This document shows, in pieces, positions 34,148 through 44,719 of a stretch of 64,000 nucleotides of DNA. A model generated the notes under the pieces. The model did not search any database, was not told the DNA's origin, and saw only the letters and a list, made by a program, of their open reading frames with translations. This DNA comes from Mesorhabditis belari (lineage: Eukaryota; Nematoda; Chromadorea; Rhabditida; Rhabditidae), in the NCBI GenBank assembly GCA_958450365.1, contig CAUEEP010000912.1, positions 486,501 to 550,500 on the forward strand. Reading direction: 5' to 3'. Positions within the stretch are counted from its first letter, which is position 1, and each line of letters begins with the position of its first letter. The translations under genes and the position numbers were made by a program.

Positions 34148-37100
34148 CTAAAAGAAAAATCGGTGAATTGGTAGAATTGGGAGCGGAGGTGGCGCTTGGG
34201 GATGAGTGATCGGTGATTTCAGATTCAAAGGCCCGAGATTGAGTTGCCTCAACCGGGAATTGATCTCCTCTTCCAACAATGCATTCGTTTGGACTTGTTG
34301 CTCAAGTACCTAAAGTTTCAGTGTCAAAAGAAAGTTTTCTTGATGGTAAAGCTTTGATTCAACTTGAGAGGTTAGAGGGTTATCGTTTCTCTCAAGTTCG
34401 TCACTCAAGTTAGCTCTTCAACCAGAGCAAATCCCCAAGCAAGCAAATCTCCAAGCAAGCAAATCCCCAAGCAAGCAAACCCCAAGCAAGCAAACCCCAA
34501 GCAAGCAAACCCCAAGCAAGCAAATCCCCAAGCAAGCAAATCCCAAGCAAGCAAATCCCCAAGCAAGCAAATCCCAAGCAAGCAAATCCCCAAGCAAGCA
34601 AATCCCAAGCAAGCAAATCTCCAAGCAAGCAAATCCCAAGCAATCCACCTGTTCAATTAAATTCGGTCCCATCTTTAGCTTCAAGTACGGATTGAGCATT
34701 GGTTGAACGGGTTGTTGACTCATTTCAGCCAAGAGTTTCCTCATTAAGTCTTCTTGATCTAAAAGATTGAGATAAATTTCCCTAGTCAACATCTTCACCA
34801 AAATTACGGCCGAGTGAAGGCGATAGAAATCCGTTTGGATATAGTTTCTTTATCATTGCATCCACATCGCTCATTTCACCTGTTCAACAAATTTGAATAT
34901 ATAAAGGGTTTTATTTTAGACCTGTTAGCGCAACTTTTGGAATCACATTAAATCGGCGATCTTCGATCAAAGGACTCGGCTTGTACTTTCGATCCTCAGA
35001 GGCGGTATCTTTTCCTAAAAATTTGCAATCTTTCTCCGAGAAAATGCTGGGTTGGTGCTTGAAAAAACACAAAAAGACAAAACTACCGTACCCCTCCCAA
35101 TTTGCAGGTATAAAAGAAAACGCGAAAGTACACCAACCCAGGATTTTCTCGGAAAAAGACACAATTTTTTTGAAGAATGAATCACTAAGAAACAATTTTG
35201 CAAAGTCAAAACTAAACTGAGATTGACAGGCACTGTAAAATCACCTGTTTTTGCTTAATTATTGGGTTGGGGACTATGACTCGGCGCCAAACTTTAAAGG
35301 GACTTTTTGCACACATAAAGCCTTCTTTAAACATACGTTTGGTTTCATCAAAAGGATCCACTATTTCTCTACAAAATCACTTTTGAGAGATTCCACAAAG
35401 CTTTTCTTTCGTGGAGTTTATGAACTTCCAAACGCAGCTGGTTAAAATGGCAAAGAGTCCGACTCATCATTTGAACAGTTTCTTTCACATAAACCTTCTT
35501 TGGTGTTTATATAAAAAAGATAGAGCACATTCAATTACTTAAGTTGCCAAATTTGCAGGAAGATCCCACCAATGGTTTTTTCTAGATGATAGTTTGTAGT
35601 TTTTGTGAAAAAATGGCTTTTTCTTGAGCGGAGGCGCTGTTTGAATTTTCTTTTAAATGTGATTTTGTAGAGAATTAGTTAACCGTTCTACTGATATCAA
35701 ACGCATATTATTTGACGAAGTCGAATAGAAGTTTTAGACATTTTTTGATTTTCGGCGCCGACCCATTCTCCCCAACCCAATACAATGTCAATCTGAAGGT
35801 CAGGACAAAAGCTTTCGTCCAAGATACACTTTTTGGAGATTTTCTTTAAGATAAGAATTTCCAAAGACTTTTATTAACTTTAGCATATTGTATTTAAGAC
35901 TTTAATGCTATGCTTTACTGATAAAAGATTAAAAATTCCAAAAGTTCTCTAAAGTAACTTTCAAAAACATTTCCTAAACTCGACACTTTTCCATTTTTTT
36001 GTGTAGGTTTTGAAAACGTGTACTCAGAAAGAACAAGTAGTCCTACCTATAGAATAAAAGTTTTGTATGGACTCAGTTGCATCGTGAGCTCCCTCTGGTA
36101 GTGGGATTGGAGCTGGAGCCGGAGGAGCTTTAGCCAATGGCGCAACTTTATTGTGCGAAGAGGGAATCGGTTGCGGATCATGCAAATGACGAACGATTGC
36201 ATCGATTTGTCCCTTTGCAGCAGTTTCAGGATGAACCTGGAAATAAATCGGCATTGGGGAAAAAATCGGCATTGGGGAAAAAATCGGCATTAGGGGAAAA
36301 ATCGGCAGTAAACTTTCAGAATGAAAACAAAAGTTTTTTAGGATTTTACCGGCACGGATTTCGACTCGTTGTTGATGATCTCGACTTGAACTTGTCTTTT
36401 CCTTCGATCCAAATTCTGCAACGGTAACTCTCGGGGTATTGCTATAGCTGGATTCCTAAAGCAAAGCGAGTTTGTTATAGGAATTTTGAATGAATTTGAA
36501 TGAATGAAGAATTTGAATTTACCTATGATTCTGATAATCGAATAGTGAATGGAACGGATCGATCTGATTTATGTTGTGCCCATAAGTGACGGTGAGATTA
36601 TCGCGATCTGTAAGTTTTGAATTGGATCATGATAAGTATTGGATTGGATCATGATAAGTATTGGATTGAATTGAATTGAATTGAATTGAATTGAATTAAA
36701 TTGAATTGAGTTGAATTGAATTGAATTGAATTGAATTGAATCGGTTGGTATGAAATGTCGCTGTTTTTCCGATTGATCCCTAAACTCATAAGCAAAACGG
36801 AGGTGGAGGCTGTTACATTAAACTGATAAAGTCAGTACACACAAAAAGTGGTTCACGGATTGATTCGCATCAAAACCAAGAATCAAAACCAAGAATCAAA
36901 ACCAAGAATTTTCTACGAAAAAGGCATCCGGTCTTTGTCAGTAAAATTGGCTTAAGTCATTCAAAATAATGGAGAACATTTAGAAAATTTAGAACATTAC
37001 ATTGCATGAAAAATATTGAATAAATCAGTTATTTAGTTTTAGCGACTTTTAGCGACTTCATACCCACAAATCCAATACTCAATATTAGTCCGACTATGAA

Positions 37101-40100
37101 AATCTCAATACAAACCGTAATAAATCTTTCCAGAGAACGGCATTCGATAGGCGACACCCTTACTGAGGGGAAACGGAACATCAATATCACCCTCAACCCC
37201 ATCGCTGCCACCCCAATCGTGCTCAATCTGAAGAAACAGAATTTGATGTTAGATTTGATTTCAAAACAATTATGGATCTTAAACGCAGAACAATAAAGCT
37301 AGATGTTTAATTTGACTTTGGTAAAATTATATTATTAAAACTTTCAGCTTATACTTGACAAAATGCGTTTGAAAATATGCAATAATTGTTTTAAATTACT
37401 TGTATTTAGTTTTTAAAAGTAGTAAGAGATACAGAAAGCTAAAATACCGAATTAGCTAATAGGGACATATAGGGTTAGCTAGGGACATATAGGGTTAGCT
37501 ATAGGGTTAGCTATTAGGGTTGTGCAAAAGAAACTGCCGATGGGTATCAGCTCTCATTTATCAGAAACGAGCGATGCTAACGGCATTATTTTTTTATGTT
37601 TTGTTCGCATATTTGTTTGCTATTTATTTCGACATTTGAATTTTTTGGTTGTTGTTTATTTTATTTAAATGCTTATATTTTTTATTTAGATCATGGTCGA
37701 GCAAAAGCAAAGCAAAGCAAAAGTTTGTGCTACGAGCAGCATTACTGTTTAACTTCAAAATTGGAAAGTCTGCTGCCGAATCGCATCGTTCTCTCTGTGC
37801 TGCTTTCGGAGATGGCAGTTTGTCTCACAGGCAGTGTCAGACTTGGTTTCAACGATTCCGAGAGGGAGACGAGACTTTGGAAGATTACGAGCACAGTTCG
37901 AGGCCAGAAGTCGTGAATGAAGCCAAGCTGAGGGACGTTATTCAGGCCGATCCATGCCAATCTGCTCGAGATCTTGCGAAAATATTCCATTGTGATCATG
38001 TCACCATCGAACGCCATCTTTTTTTTGAATTTACCGTCAAATCGGCAGTTTCTTTTGCACCACCCTAATATAAGGTTAGCTATAAGGTTAGCTATAGGGT
38101 TAGCTATAGAGTTAGCTATAAGGTTAGCTATAAGGTTAGCTATAGGGTTAGCTATAGGGTTAGCTATGTGGTTAGCTATAAGGTTAGCTATGGGGTTAGC
38201 TATGGGGTTAGCTATAGGGTTAGCTATAGAGTTAGCTCTAGGGTCATCTATGGGGTTAGCTATAAGGTTAGCTTACAATTAACTCTTTAGATGAACGAAA
38301 CGACTTCAGAGTTCACTTTTTACTATAGAATACAGTTGAGGGAGTCTTTTTTTTACCAAGAGATTTACTTACACCAAGTCCGAATGTCATCGTGTACGGA
38401 TTACAAAGAGGAGCTTTACAGTTGAGTGGCTCGTGTGTTTTTGCTAACTTTCCAAGAGGGATCGTTGGTTGACCAGCTAAATCACAATTTAAATATACTG
38501 TTTTCAAGTTTAAATGTTAAAAAACGTTTAAATACGTTTTTTTCTTCATTTACACTTTCTCGAACCTCTATTCCAATGAGTGCTCGGATTGCTCATCAAC
38601 TCAACGAAATCCTCTTTCTCGAGATCCATCATGTTGACTGGATGGTTTAAGTAGCCAAACTAAAATTGGTTCAAAGATTGGTTCAAAGATTGGTTCAAAG
38701 ATTGGTTCAAATTGTTTTTACTTTAGTTGTTGTATCGTGAATCCTGTTGAAGAAACGACCCCAAATATCCATCATTCCGTAGGAGGGTATGGCTACGTTG
38801 AGATCGCCTCCGATGTGCTAGAGGGGATAAGGAGATTTTTAGATTTTTAGATTTTCAGATTATTAGATTTTCAGATTTTCAGATTTTCAGATTTTCAGAT
38901 TTTTAGATTTTTAGAGGAGATTTTCATTACAAAAACGCATCATAGAAAAACCAAATCCGCAATTATTGGGTTGATGCATAATTATCCGGACTTCTTTTAT
39001 AAATGATTTTATTTAACAAAAAATAACATAAATAGTTAGAAAAATATGTTTAATTGATTATTCTGGAGCATATTCACCGCCTACATCAATAACTGATTGC
39101 CATTTGCTTGGAAGACGATCGATTCCACGAGCGAAGAATAAACGATCTTTGGAGGCAATCCACGCTTTAACATCGTCATCCAAATCGTTGTAGATCTTAT
39201 TTGTTTGCCAATTTTTGAGCGATCGATTGACGTGGTAGTCCGTTGGGGCTTCAGTAGGAGAATATGGCGGGTGTGGAAGAAGATCCCAGCCCTTACTAGC
39301 GATGGATTCGACGACATGGCGCTCAACGTGCGGACGTGCGTTATCGTGGTGAAAGACGATGTTGTTCTTTTTGCGCGGTCTTCGTGCCTGAATTGCAGCA
39401 TGTAAGCGTTCAAGTTGTGCCAAGTAGACGTCACTATTGATGTTCAATTGCTTCTTGCCATTTTTGTCTGGAATTCGCCATTGCTCACGTTCATCATCGT
39501 CATTCCACCAATAACAGATGCCGTTAGAGATGATTTCCCAGTGGATGATTCCGCTTCTGTCCCACCATACACACCACATTGCTTTCTTACAGTGGACATC
39601 TTTCGGTATTCCTTTAGGTGAAACACCTGACGACACGCAGACTTTCTTTCTCTTGAGGTTCTTGAACAACAGCCATGATTCATCGCCTGTGACGAGATTC
39701 TTCAAAAACGGTGCTTCCTCGTTTCGTTGCAACAAATCGGTGAAAATTCGAAGGCGATCTGCTTGGTTCTTCTCGGAGAGTTCGTGTGGGACCCATCCAG
39801 CCAATTTCCATACTTTGCCAAGCTTTTTGAGATGGCGCACGATCGTTGACTGGTCAACATTGAATTCATCTGCCAGCATTCTGGTTGTCAGGCTTTCGTC
39901 TTCTTCAACGGCTTCCAGAAGTGCCTTGTCATCGAATTCTGATGGCCGTCCTCTTCCTGGTTCATCATCAACACTTGTGTTACCGGACTTGAAACGATCG
40001 AACCATTCATAAACTGTTGCACGTCCAATTGTTCCTTGACCAAAAAGTTCTTTGAGATCGCGAAACGACTCTGCGGCAGTCCATCCCTTTTCGAAGTGGT

Positions 40101-42832
40101 AGAGCATGATATGGCGAAGATGGATATGATTGTCGACACGCATTTTGTTCACTAAAGAATAACGAATATTTAAAAAAAAGAAATAGACAAAAAGCTTTCA
40201 AAACAAAAAAGATACAAGCACGCAAAAAGAAGTCCAGATAATTATGCATCAACCCAATACAAGCTGCGCAGAATTATAGAAAACCAAGTTATCGCGTCTA
40301 GCTCAGTTCTCGATGCCTCAAATCAAATAATTCTTTTTTTGGTAGTATATTCTGAGTTACTTGCTTTAGGAAAAACATTATTAAACAAAGGTAAATGTCT
40401 CTTAAAAGTTTTCATAATTATTGAAAGCGCTTCGGAGTTAATATAATGAGGGAAATGATTCGGAATCGACTCAAATCGGTTCGATTATTTGCTGGCCGAC
40501 CAGCACGAAAGCCTCTGATGGTTTTGAGGAATCATCGTTGCGATTAGCCTAGCGATTAGGTACAAACATTGGACGGCAGACCATTGGAAGAGGGAGCTGG
40601 AGTGACGAAGTTAACTCCCACTGGATTAAAGGACTTGTTAGTGCGTCGTGGTGTAATGGTTAGCACAGTTGCTCAGTAAGGGAAAGGCTTCTGGTTCGAG
40701 TCCCAGCAGCGCACAAGTCTTTGGTTTGCCCTAATTCCAACTACGAGACAAAGATCAACATCAACTAAGATGTTGATTCAACTCAGCTAGTGGTCAAATG
40801 ATTTGACGATGATATTGAAAGACGTTGAAACATTGAAACACGCTGCAAGCGCAAGAATTCCCAGCCGAATGGTGAGATTTCACGATTTTTGTATATGGTT
40901 AGATAGAAATTTCCGCAAAAAAAATGGTTTCTTTGATTGAATTTGAATGTTTTATGACTACTTCTTGAATATATTCATGTTTTTGGGCAATCATAATCAT
41001 AAATAGAATCTGAAAACGATAGTGGTTTAGCCAAGGGTTCCCGACGCTTCGAATAATCATCAGGACTATCAGAACTTTTAGAAAACAGCTACCTTTCTCC
41101 AATAATGTTTTTCCTAAAGCAAGTAACTCAGAATATATTGGGTTGGTGAATTGAAAACCGCCGGCCATTGTCATATGTCAAAGTTTGAGCACTTTCTCCA
41201 AAAGAAACCCATTTTGGTGTCAATGGAAAAGTTGTAGAGAATCAAAAATGAAGCTTATATCCAAATTTTCAGAAGGATTCAAGAACTGGTTTTCAAGAAA
41301 TGCGAAATTTACGAATTTTCACAAAACTTGCATTTTAAGCGAAACTACTAAGTGTATCTTTTTGGAAATTTGGCTATAAGCCTAATTTTTGATTCTCTAC
41401 AACTTGTCTATTGACACCAAAATGGGTTTCTTTTGAAGAAAGTGCTCAAACTGGAATCTCCAGTCTCCATCTCCAGTCCTCCAGTTTTGAGTCTCACACT
41501 TGTCTCACACACAAACCAAAATCCTACTACGAAAGAGGAATCCGCAAATTGCCTGTAAAATGGGCAGAAGTCGTTTTCAATTTTTGTGTTTCAATTTCAA
41601 TAATAATGGAAAGTATTTGGAATGAATTGATGGTTTTATGTTGAATAAATTTTAGTTCAAAGTCCCGCAGTTTTCAATTCACCAACCCACTAGAATCTTA
41701 AAACGATAGTGGTTTAGCAAGGGATTCCCGACGCTTCGAATAATCATCAGAACTATCAGAACTTTTAGAAAACAGTTACCTTTCTCCAATAAGGTCTTTC
41801 TTAAAGCAAGTAACTCAGAATATACTACCAAAAAATTTGATTTGAGGGATCAAGAATTGAGCTAGGCTCAATAAATCGATAAATTTATCATAATTCTGGT
41901 AATGATTTTTTGAAATAAGCAAATTTTTGTTTTATTTGTACCCGAGAGATTGAAGGATCCAAATCGAGACCACCGGAGAATTGGTTTTGGAAAGGAAACA
42001 CCGGCCAGTAGTCACTCGGATGCGAACGACCAGGCAATGGTTCTTGTGGGCCTGAAAAGAAACGAATAAAAGTCTATTATTCGTTAGTTTCACTCAGGGT
42101 CTAGCACTTAATCTGCAGAACATTTAACCCTGACATTTTAGCGTACCTAACATTCTCTAGACGCAACAATCTCGACAAAAATTTCTAAAAAGCAACCCGC
42201 TTGTTAAGCTTTAGCCAGCCTGAGCCAGCTTTAGCCAGCCTGAGCCAGCTTTAGCCAGCCTGAGCCAGCCTGAGCCAGCTTTAGCCAGCCTGAGCCAGCC
42301 TGAGCCAGCTTTAGCCAGCCTGAGCCAGCCTGAGCCAGCTTTAGCCAGCCTGAGCCAGCCTGAGCCAGCTTTAGCCAGCCTGAGCCAGCCAGCTTTAGCC
42401 AGCCTGAGCCAGCCTGAGCCAGCTTTAGCCAGCTTTAGATTTAGCTTTTTAAGCTTTTTTATTGATGAATTTTAGATTTTATTGATTTAAGATGCCTCGA
42501 TCAATTTGCAATCCTAAAAGCTTAAATCCTTCAAATCCTAAAAGCTTAAGTTCATATAAAAACCAACCCGGAATCATATAGACTTGTGGTGGCAGTTGCC
42601 GCTTTGCAAGCTGAGCTTTTGCATCTTGTTTCATTCGTTTGTACAGAAATTTGTTCACATCACTGACAGTATCCTAAGCTCTTTGTAAGGTCCATAAAAT
42701 TATAAATCAAATCACAAAACCAACATCTTCCTCTTCCGATTCCTCAAGCTCATCAAGCTCATCTTCGCTTCTCAATCCAAAAACATTTATCGATAAAAAG
42801 ATAAACAAAAGCAATAATATTCTAATAATCAT
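34148..42832 (-). CDS. Complete 14-exon gene, secreted 525-residue protein of unknown family
   Basis: Exons in coding order: 42832-42725, 42673-42568, 42051-41942, 38817-38722, 38659-38566, 38497-38373, 37227-37116, 36607-36523, 36455-36350, 36236-36047, 35014-34922, 34879-34799, 34758-34649, 34309-34148. They sum to 1578 nt, and the frame is kept across all 13 GT-AG introns. Residues 1-19 ([19 protein letters not shown]) are a signal peptide, then an acidic stretch. Further blocks include [37 protein letters not shown], a three-cysteine segment with [36 protein letters not shown], a possible basic cleavage site DRRKR, a Pro/Ala-rich linker and a leucine-rich helical end ([20 protein letters not shown]). 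There is no transmembrane segment after the signal. A TTTTAG site at about 42854 could accept a spliced leader. Several short introns (40, 42, 51, 62, 67, 68 nt) are nematode-like. I do not recognise the family. Function is unknown; a secreted or extracellular role is inferred. Confidence 0.85.
34430..34648. repeat. 15-16-bp minisatellite in intron 13
   Basis: Units AAGCAAGCAAATCCCC and AAGCAAGCAAACCCC fill most of intron 13 of the secreted-protein gene, reaching to within about ten bases of the donor (GTGGAT). Confidence 0.9.
35262..35780. mobile_element. 519-bp mariner-type MITE in intron 10
   Basis: TA-flanked, with ends TTGGGTTGGGGACTATGACT and mirror TTGGGTTGGGGAGAATGGGT. A second copy of exactly 519 bp lies at 49258-49776 in opposite orientation, inside the intron of another gene. 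The interior folds back and carries the shared core (TTTGGTGTTTATATAAAAAA, GATAGAGCAC). Confidence 0.85.
36250..36305. repeat. 18-bp tandem repeat in intron 9
   Basis: Three units of GGGGAAAAAATCGGCATT sit inside the 113-nt intron between exons 10 and 9. Confidence 0.85.
36661..36741. repeat. (GAATT)n pentanucleotide array in intron 7
   Basis: A run of about 15 GAATT units with rare substitutions, preceded by a duplicated GGATCATGATAAGTATTG block, within the 508-nt intron. Confidence 0.9.
37464..38275. repeat. 12-bp TAGCTATAGGGT array split by a mariner derivative
   Basis: Units of AGCTATAGGGTT occur at 37464-37513 and continue at 38069-38275. They are interrupted by the TA-flanked element 37514-38068. 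The array lies in intron 6 of the secreted-protein gene. Confidence 0.85.
37514..38068 (+). mobile_element. Internally deleted mariner with N-terminal transposase part
   Basis: 555 bp flanked by TA, with 28-bp inverted ends differing at one base (TTAGGGTTGTGCAAAAGAAA; the other end reads TTAGGGTGGTGC). Plus-strand reading from about 37694 gives a start MVEQKQ, then [20 protein letters not shown] and [20 protein letters not shown]. These are the paired helix-turn-helix DNA-binding region of mariner transposases. The catalytic domain is deleted, leaving a non-autonomous element with both ends. Confidence 0.85.
38666..38712. repeat. 12-bp repeat inside the 62-nt intron 4
   Basis: Four ATTGGTTCAAAG-type units make up most of the intron between exons 5 and 4. 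Confidence 0.85.
38834..38922. repeat. 9-bp AGATTTTCA-type tandem repeat in intron 3
   Basis: Repeated AGATTTTCAG/AGATTTTTAG units, starting 17 bp inside intron 3 and ending 44 bp before the mariner element. Confidence 0.85.
38966..40256 (-). mobile_element. Full-length mariner transposon
   Basis: 1291 bp, flanked by TA duplications (38964-38965, 40257-40258). Inverted repeats of about 33 bp begin TTGGGTTGATGCATAATTAT and differ at one position (CCGGA versus CTGGA). One uninterrupted transposase gene fills the interior. The length is typical of complete mariners. It sits in intron 3 of the secreted-protein gene, in the same orientation as the gene. Confidence 0.95.
39058..40152 (-). CDS. Mariner transposase, apparently intact
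   Basis: 364 codons with no break. The N-terminal helix-turn-helix region includes [20 protein letters not shown] and GRGRPSEFD, with a second HTH at [26 protein letters not shown] precedes the catalytic domain. The triad is complete: D in TGDESW, D in HHDNARPH, and D in [12 protein letters not shown] count 34 residues between the second and third, which is the mariner DD34D signature. The variants YSPTEAP (usual YSPDLAP) and TDYHVNRSL are characteristic of a subfamily but I cannot name it. It cuts and pastes DNA at TA dinucleotides. The intact frame and near-identical ends suggest recent insertion. Confidence 0.95.
   Translation of the reverse strand: MNKMRVDNHIHLRHIMLYHFEKGWTAAESFRDLKELFGQGTIGRATVYEWFDRFKSGNTSVDDEPGRGRPSEFDDKALLEAVEEDESLTTRMLADEFNVDQSTIVRHLKKLGKVWKLAGWVPHELSEKNQADRLRIFTDLLQRNEEAPFLKNLVTGDESWLLFKNLKRKKVCVSSGVSPKGIPKDVHCKKAMWCVWWDRSGIIHWEIISNGICYWWNDDDEREQWRIPDKNGKKQLNINSDVYLAQLERLHAAIQARRPRKKNNIVFHHDNARPHVERHVVESIASKGWDLLPHPPYSPTEAPTDYHVNRSLKNWQTNKIYNDLDDDVKAWIASKDRLFFARGIDRLPSKWQSVIDVGGEYAPE
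40641..40714 (+). other. tRNA-like element in intron 3
   Basis: 74 nt with GTGCG/CGCAC acceptor pairing, a good D-arm (GTGTAATGGTTAGCAC) and a TTCGAGT T-loop. The anticodon stem does not pair, so I regard it as a tRNA pseudogene or tRNA-derived SINE. Confidence 0.4.
41010..41830. repeat. 130-bp direct repeats around a MITE, with an inverted relative
   Basis: CGACGCTTCGAATAATCATC through AAAGCAAGTAACTCAGAATA occurs at about 41010-41137 and 41693-41822, on each side of the MITE. An inverted partner lies near 40330-40440. These look like arms of an older foldback element broken by later insertions. Confidence 0.6.
41138..41690. mobile_element. Chimeric mariner-derived MITE, copy 2 (intron 3)
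   Basis: TA-flanked, 553 bp, ends TTGGGTTGGTGAATTGAAAA and mirror. It contains the hairpin module and the transposase C-terminal remnant [13 protein letters not shown], here interrupted by about 25 extra bases. Confidence 0.85.
42213..42440. repeat. 10-bp minisatellite in intron 2
   Basis: Alternating AGCCAGCCTG and AGCCAGCTTT units fill about 230 bp of the intron between exons 3 and 2. Confidence 0.9.
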
Positions 42833-43331
42833 AGAAGAAACAGTTGGATTCAGCTAAAACAATCAATATTACGGTCAGCCGAAACCAATATCTGTTAGAC
42901 TGATTGCGCAATGGCGGGTCGATTTCGTGACTTCGATCCGGAATCTCTGCTGAGAAATCGGGATCTCGTTTGAAAAAAAAATGCGATTTCGCGCCTTCCC
43001 CCAAGGCAAAACTAGATCTCAAACAAGAGCAAAGCAAAGAAAAAAGAGGATTACTTTTATAAAGCAAACGACGTGAACAAGAAACACAAATCTCTGAATT
43101 TACTAGATAATAGATTTGGCCTTGCCTGATCTTTGTCCCTAAGAACAACCAAAAGTTAGAACCTACATTTGGCATAATTCGTTAGTTCACAGAGATCTTC
43201 ACAATGTTTAAGTTTGGTTATCAAGTGCTCCAAATTTAAACCTACAGTGATTTTTCAAAGATCATTAGCGATCTACTTTTGAATTACAAGAGTAAGGCAT
43301 AAGGCTCTATCCTGGCAGCAATAGGATACAT

Positions 43332-43415
43332 GTCGGTGTAGCTAATTAGCAGAGCGTGCAGCAGAGCGTTCACCCGGTGGGCGAGAGGTCACGGGTTCGA
43401 ATCCCAGTGCTGATC
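43332..43415 (+). other. tRNA-like element with internal duplication
   Basis: GTCGGTGTAGCTAATTAGCA resembles a 5' half with box A, and ACGGGTTCGAATCCC is a good T-arm. A GCAGAGCGT block is duplicated in the middle, lengthening it beyond a normal tRNA. Probably a SINE head or pseudogene. Confidence 0.4.
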
Positions 43416-44309
43416 AGGTCTTGAATTCCTGTCAATCTGTAAAAGTAAAAGATGTAAAAGGACCGACGTGTTCAACTGGTTAAAAGATACAATAAACTTC
43501 AGAATTCCCAACCAAATCTGGATATTTCTCTTTGAGCAGTCTGAATTTCTGAACCACTCTGAATTTCTGAACCACTCTGAATTTCCTCTGAACTTGCTCG
43601 TTCGAACGTTCAAACGAACGAACGAACGAATGAACGAACGTTCAAGAACGCGTTCTCGCTTCTCAACGCATCTAAAAGCACCTGGATCTAGGCTCGCTGT
43701 GATTTGATCTAAAGCAAAGTTCCTCCAAAAATTAGTTACCCAAAAATTTCATAGCTCAAAAGATTTCAGAACTAGCTTGTATCTCTTTCTGATGTTATAT
43801 TAGTTAGAATGGAATTCGATAGCCTAAACCTTGTTCTACTTCAAGGCTGACTTTCAGGAGAACAACAATAAATATTTCGATTTGAGTTTGTGACTTTAAA
43901 GCTTTCTTATCATACCTCATTTTTCTGTCATACCTCATTATCATACTCTTGCCAGAAGCTCATTGAACAATCAAGAGGAATTTTGTCTTTGTATTTATCG
44001 TTCAACTCAAGCATTTCGAAGCCTAATTTGTGCCATTCTTTGATCTTTCCATGTACCTAACTTATAACATTTAAAAACGACAAAGAAAACTCAGCTGTTC
44101 TAAGCCTGAAAGCTAAGCTTTTCTCAGAAAAATGAAGGAAACACTTAGTCTAATTGCCACCTGTCTCTCAAAAACATTTCCTGAATCTACTATTTATTTA
44201 CGATCCTTATAAAGCTCACAAAGAGTTTTCACGGTTTAAAAAATTTCCTTTTTTTCCCTTTTTTATTTGAACTCATGAAACTTGTCAAAATCATTTTAAT
44301 GAAAACTAA

Positions 44310-44719
44310 CCAGGGAACCTTCCCAAGTTACCCGCGAGTTACAATATGAGGTAGGTGCAAAAAGAAAGACCTGAAAATGTACGTTCAGAAGCCGTTTTCA
44401 AAAGCCGCTAATCGGCAAAACGCACAAAGTTACAGCCATTTGAATTTCGAAAAAATGAAGGCTTTTCTCGAATTTCTGGCACACTGATTTTTGCCGGCGG
44501 AAAGGCTTTCCTTTCGCCCTCCCAAAAGGCAGCTCGCAGTCTAGTGGTTAGTGTGCCTGCGCCTGGAACTCTGTGATCTTGGTTCGGATCCACTAGCAGC
44601 CAAACTTTTTGCTTTTTTTGAAAAACATTAAAAAACTGATTATTAGAAATTTGTATAATGTTATTTTCTAATGCTTACCTCATATTGTAACTCGCGGGTA
44701 ACTTGGGAAGGTTCCCTGG
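44310..44719. mobile_element. Harbinger-like MITE with tRNA-like cargo
   Basis: Perfect inverted ends of about 44 bp (CCAGGGAACCTTCCCAAGTT and mirror) are flanked by the 3-bp direct repeat TAA (44307-44309, 44720-44722). TWA 3-bp duplications are the hallmark of PIF/Harbinger elements. There is no transposase. A tRNA-like sequence lies inside at 44528-44601. Confidence 0.7.
44528..44601 (+). other. tRNA-like sequence inside the MITE
   Basis: GGCAGCT pairs with AGCAGCC except for one position. CAGTCTAGTGGTTAGTGTG is box-A-like and TTGGTTCGGATCC is box-B-like. The anticodon stem is not convincing. Confidence 0.4.

Noticed and set aside
39518..40012. 164-codon plus-strand frame
   Set aside because: Antisense shadow of the intact mariner transposase.
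42822..43175. 117-codon minus frame as an independent gene
   Set aside because: It overlaps the start of the well-supported secreted gene; more likely 5' flank, mentioned as a finding only.
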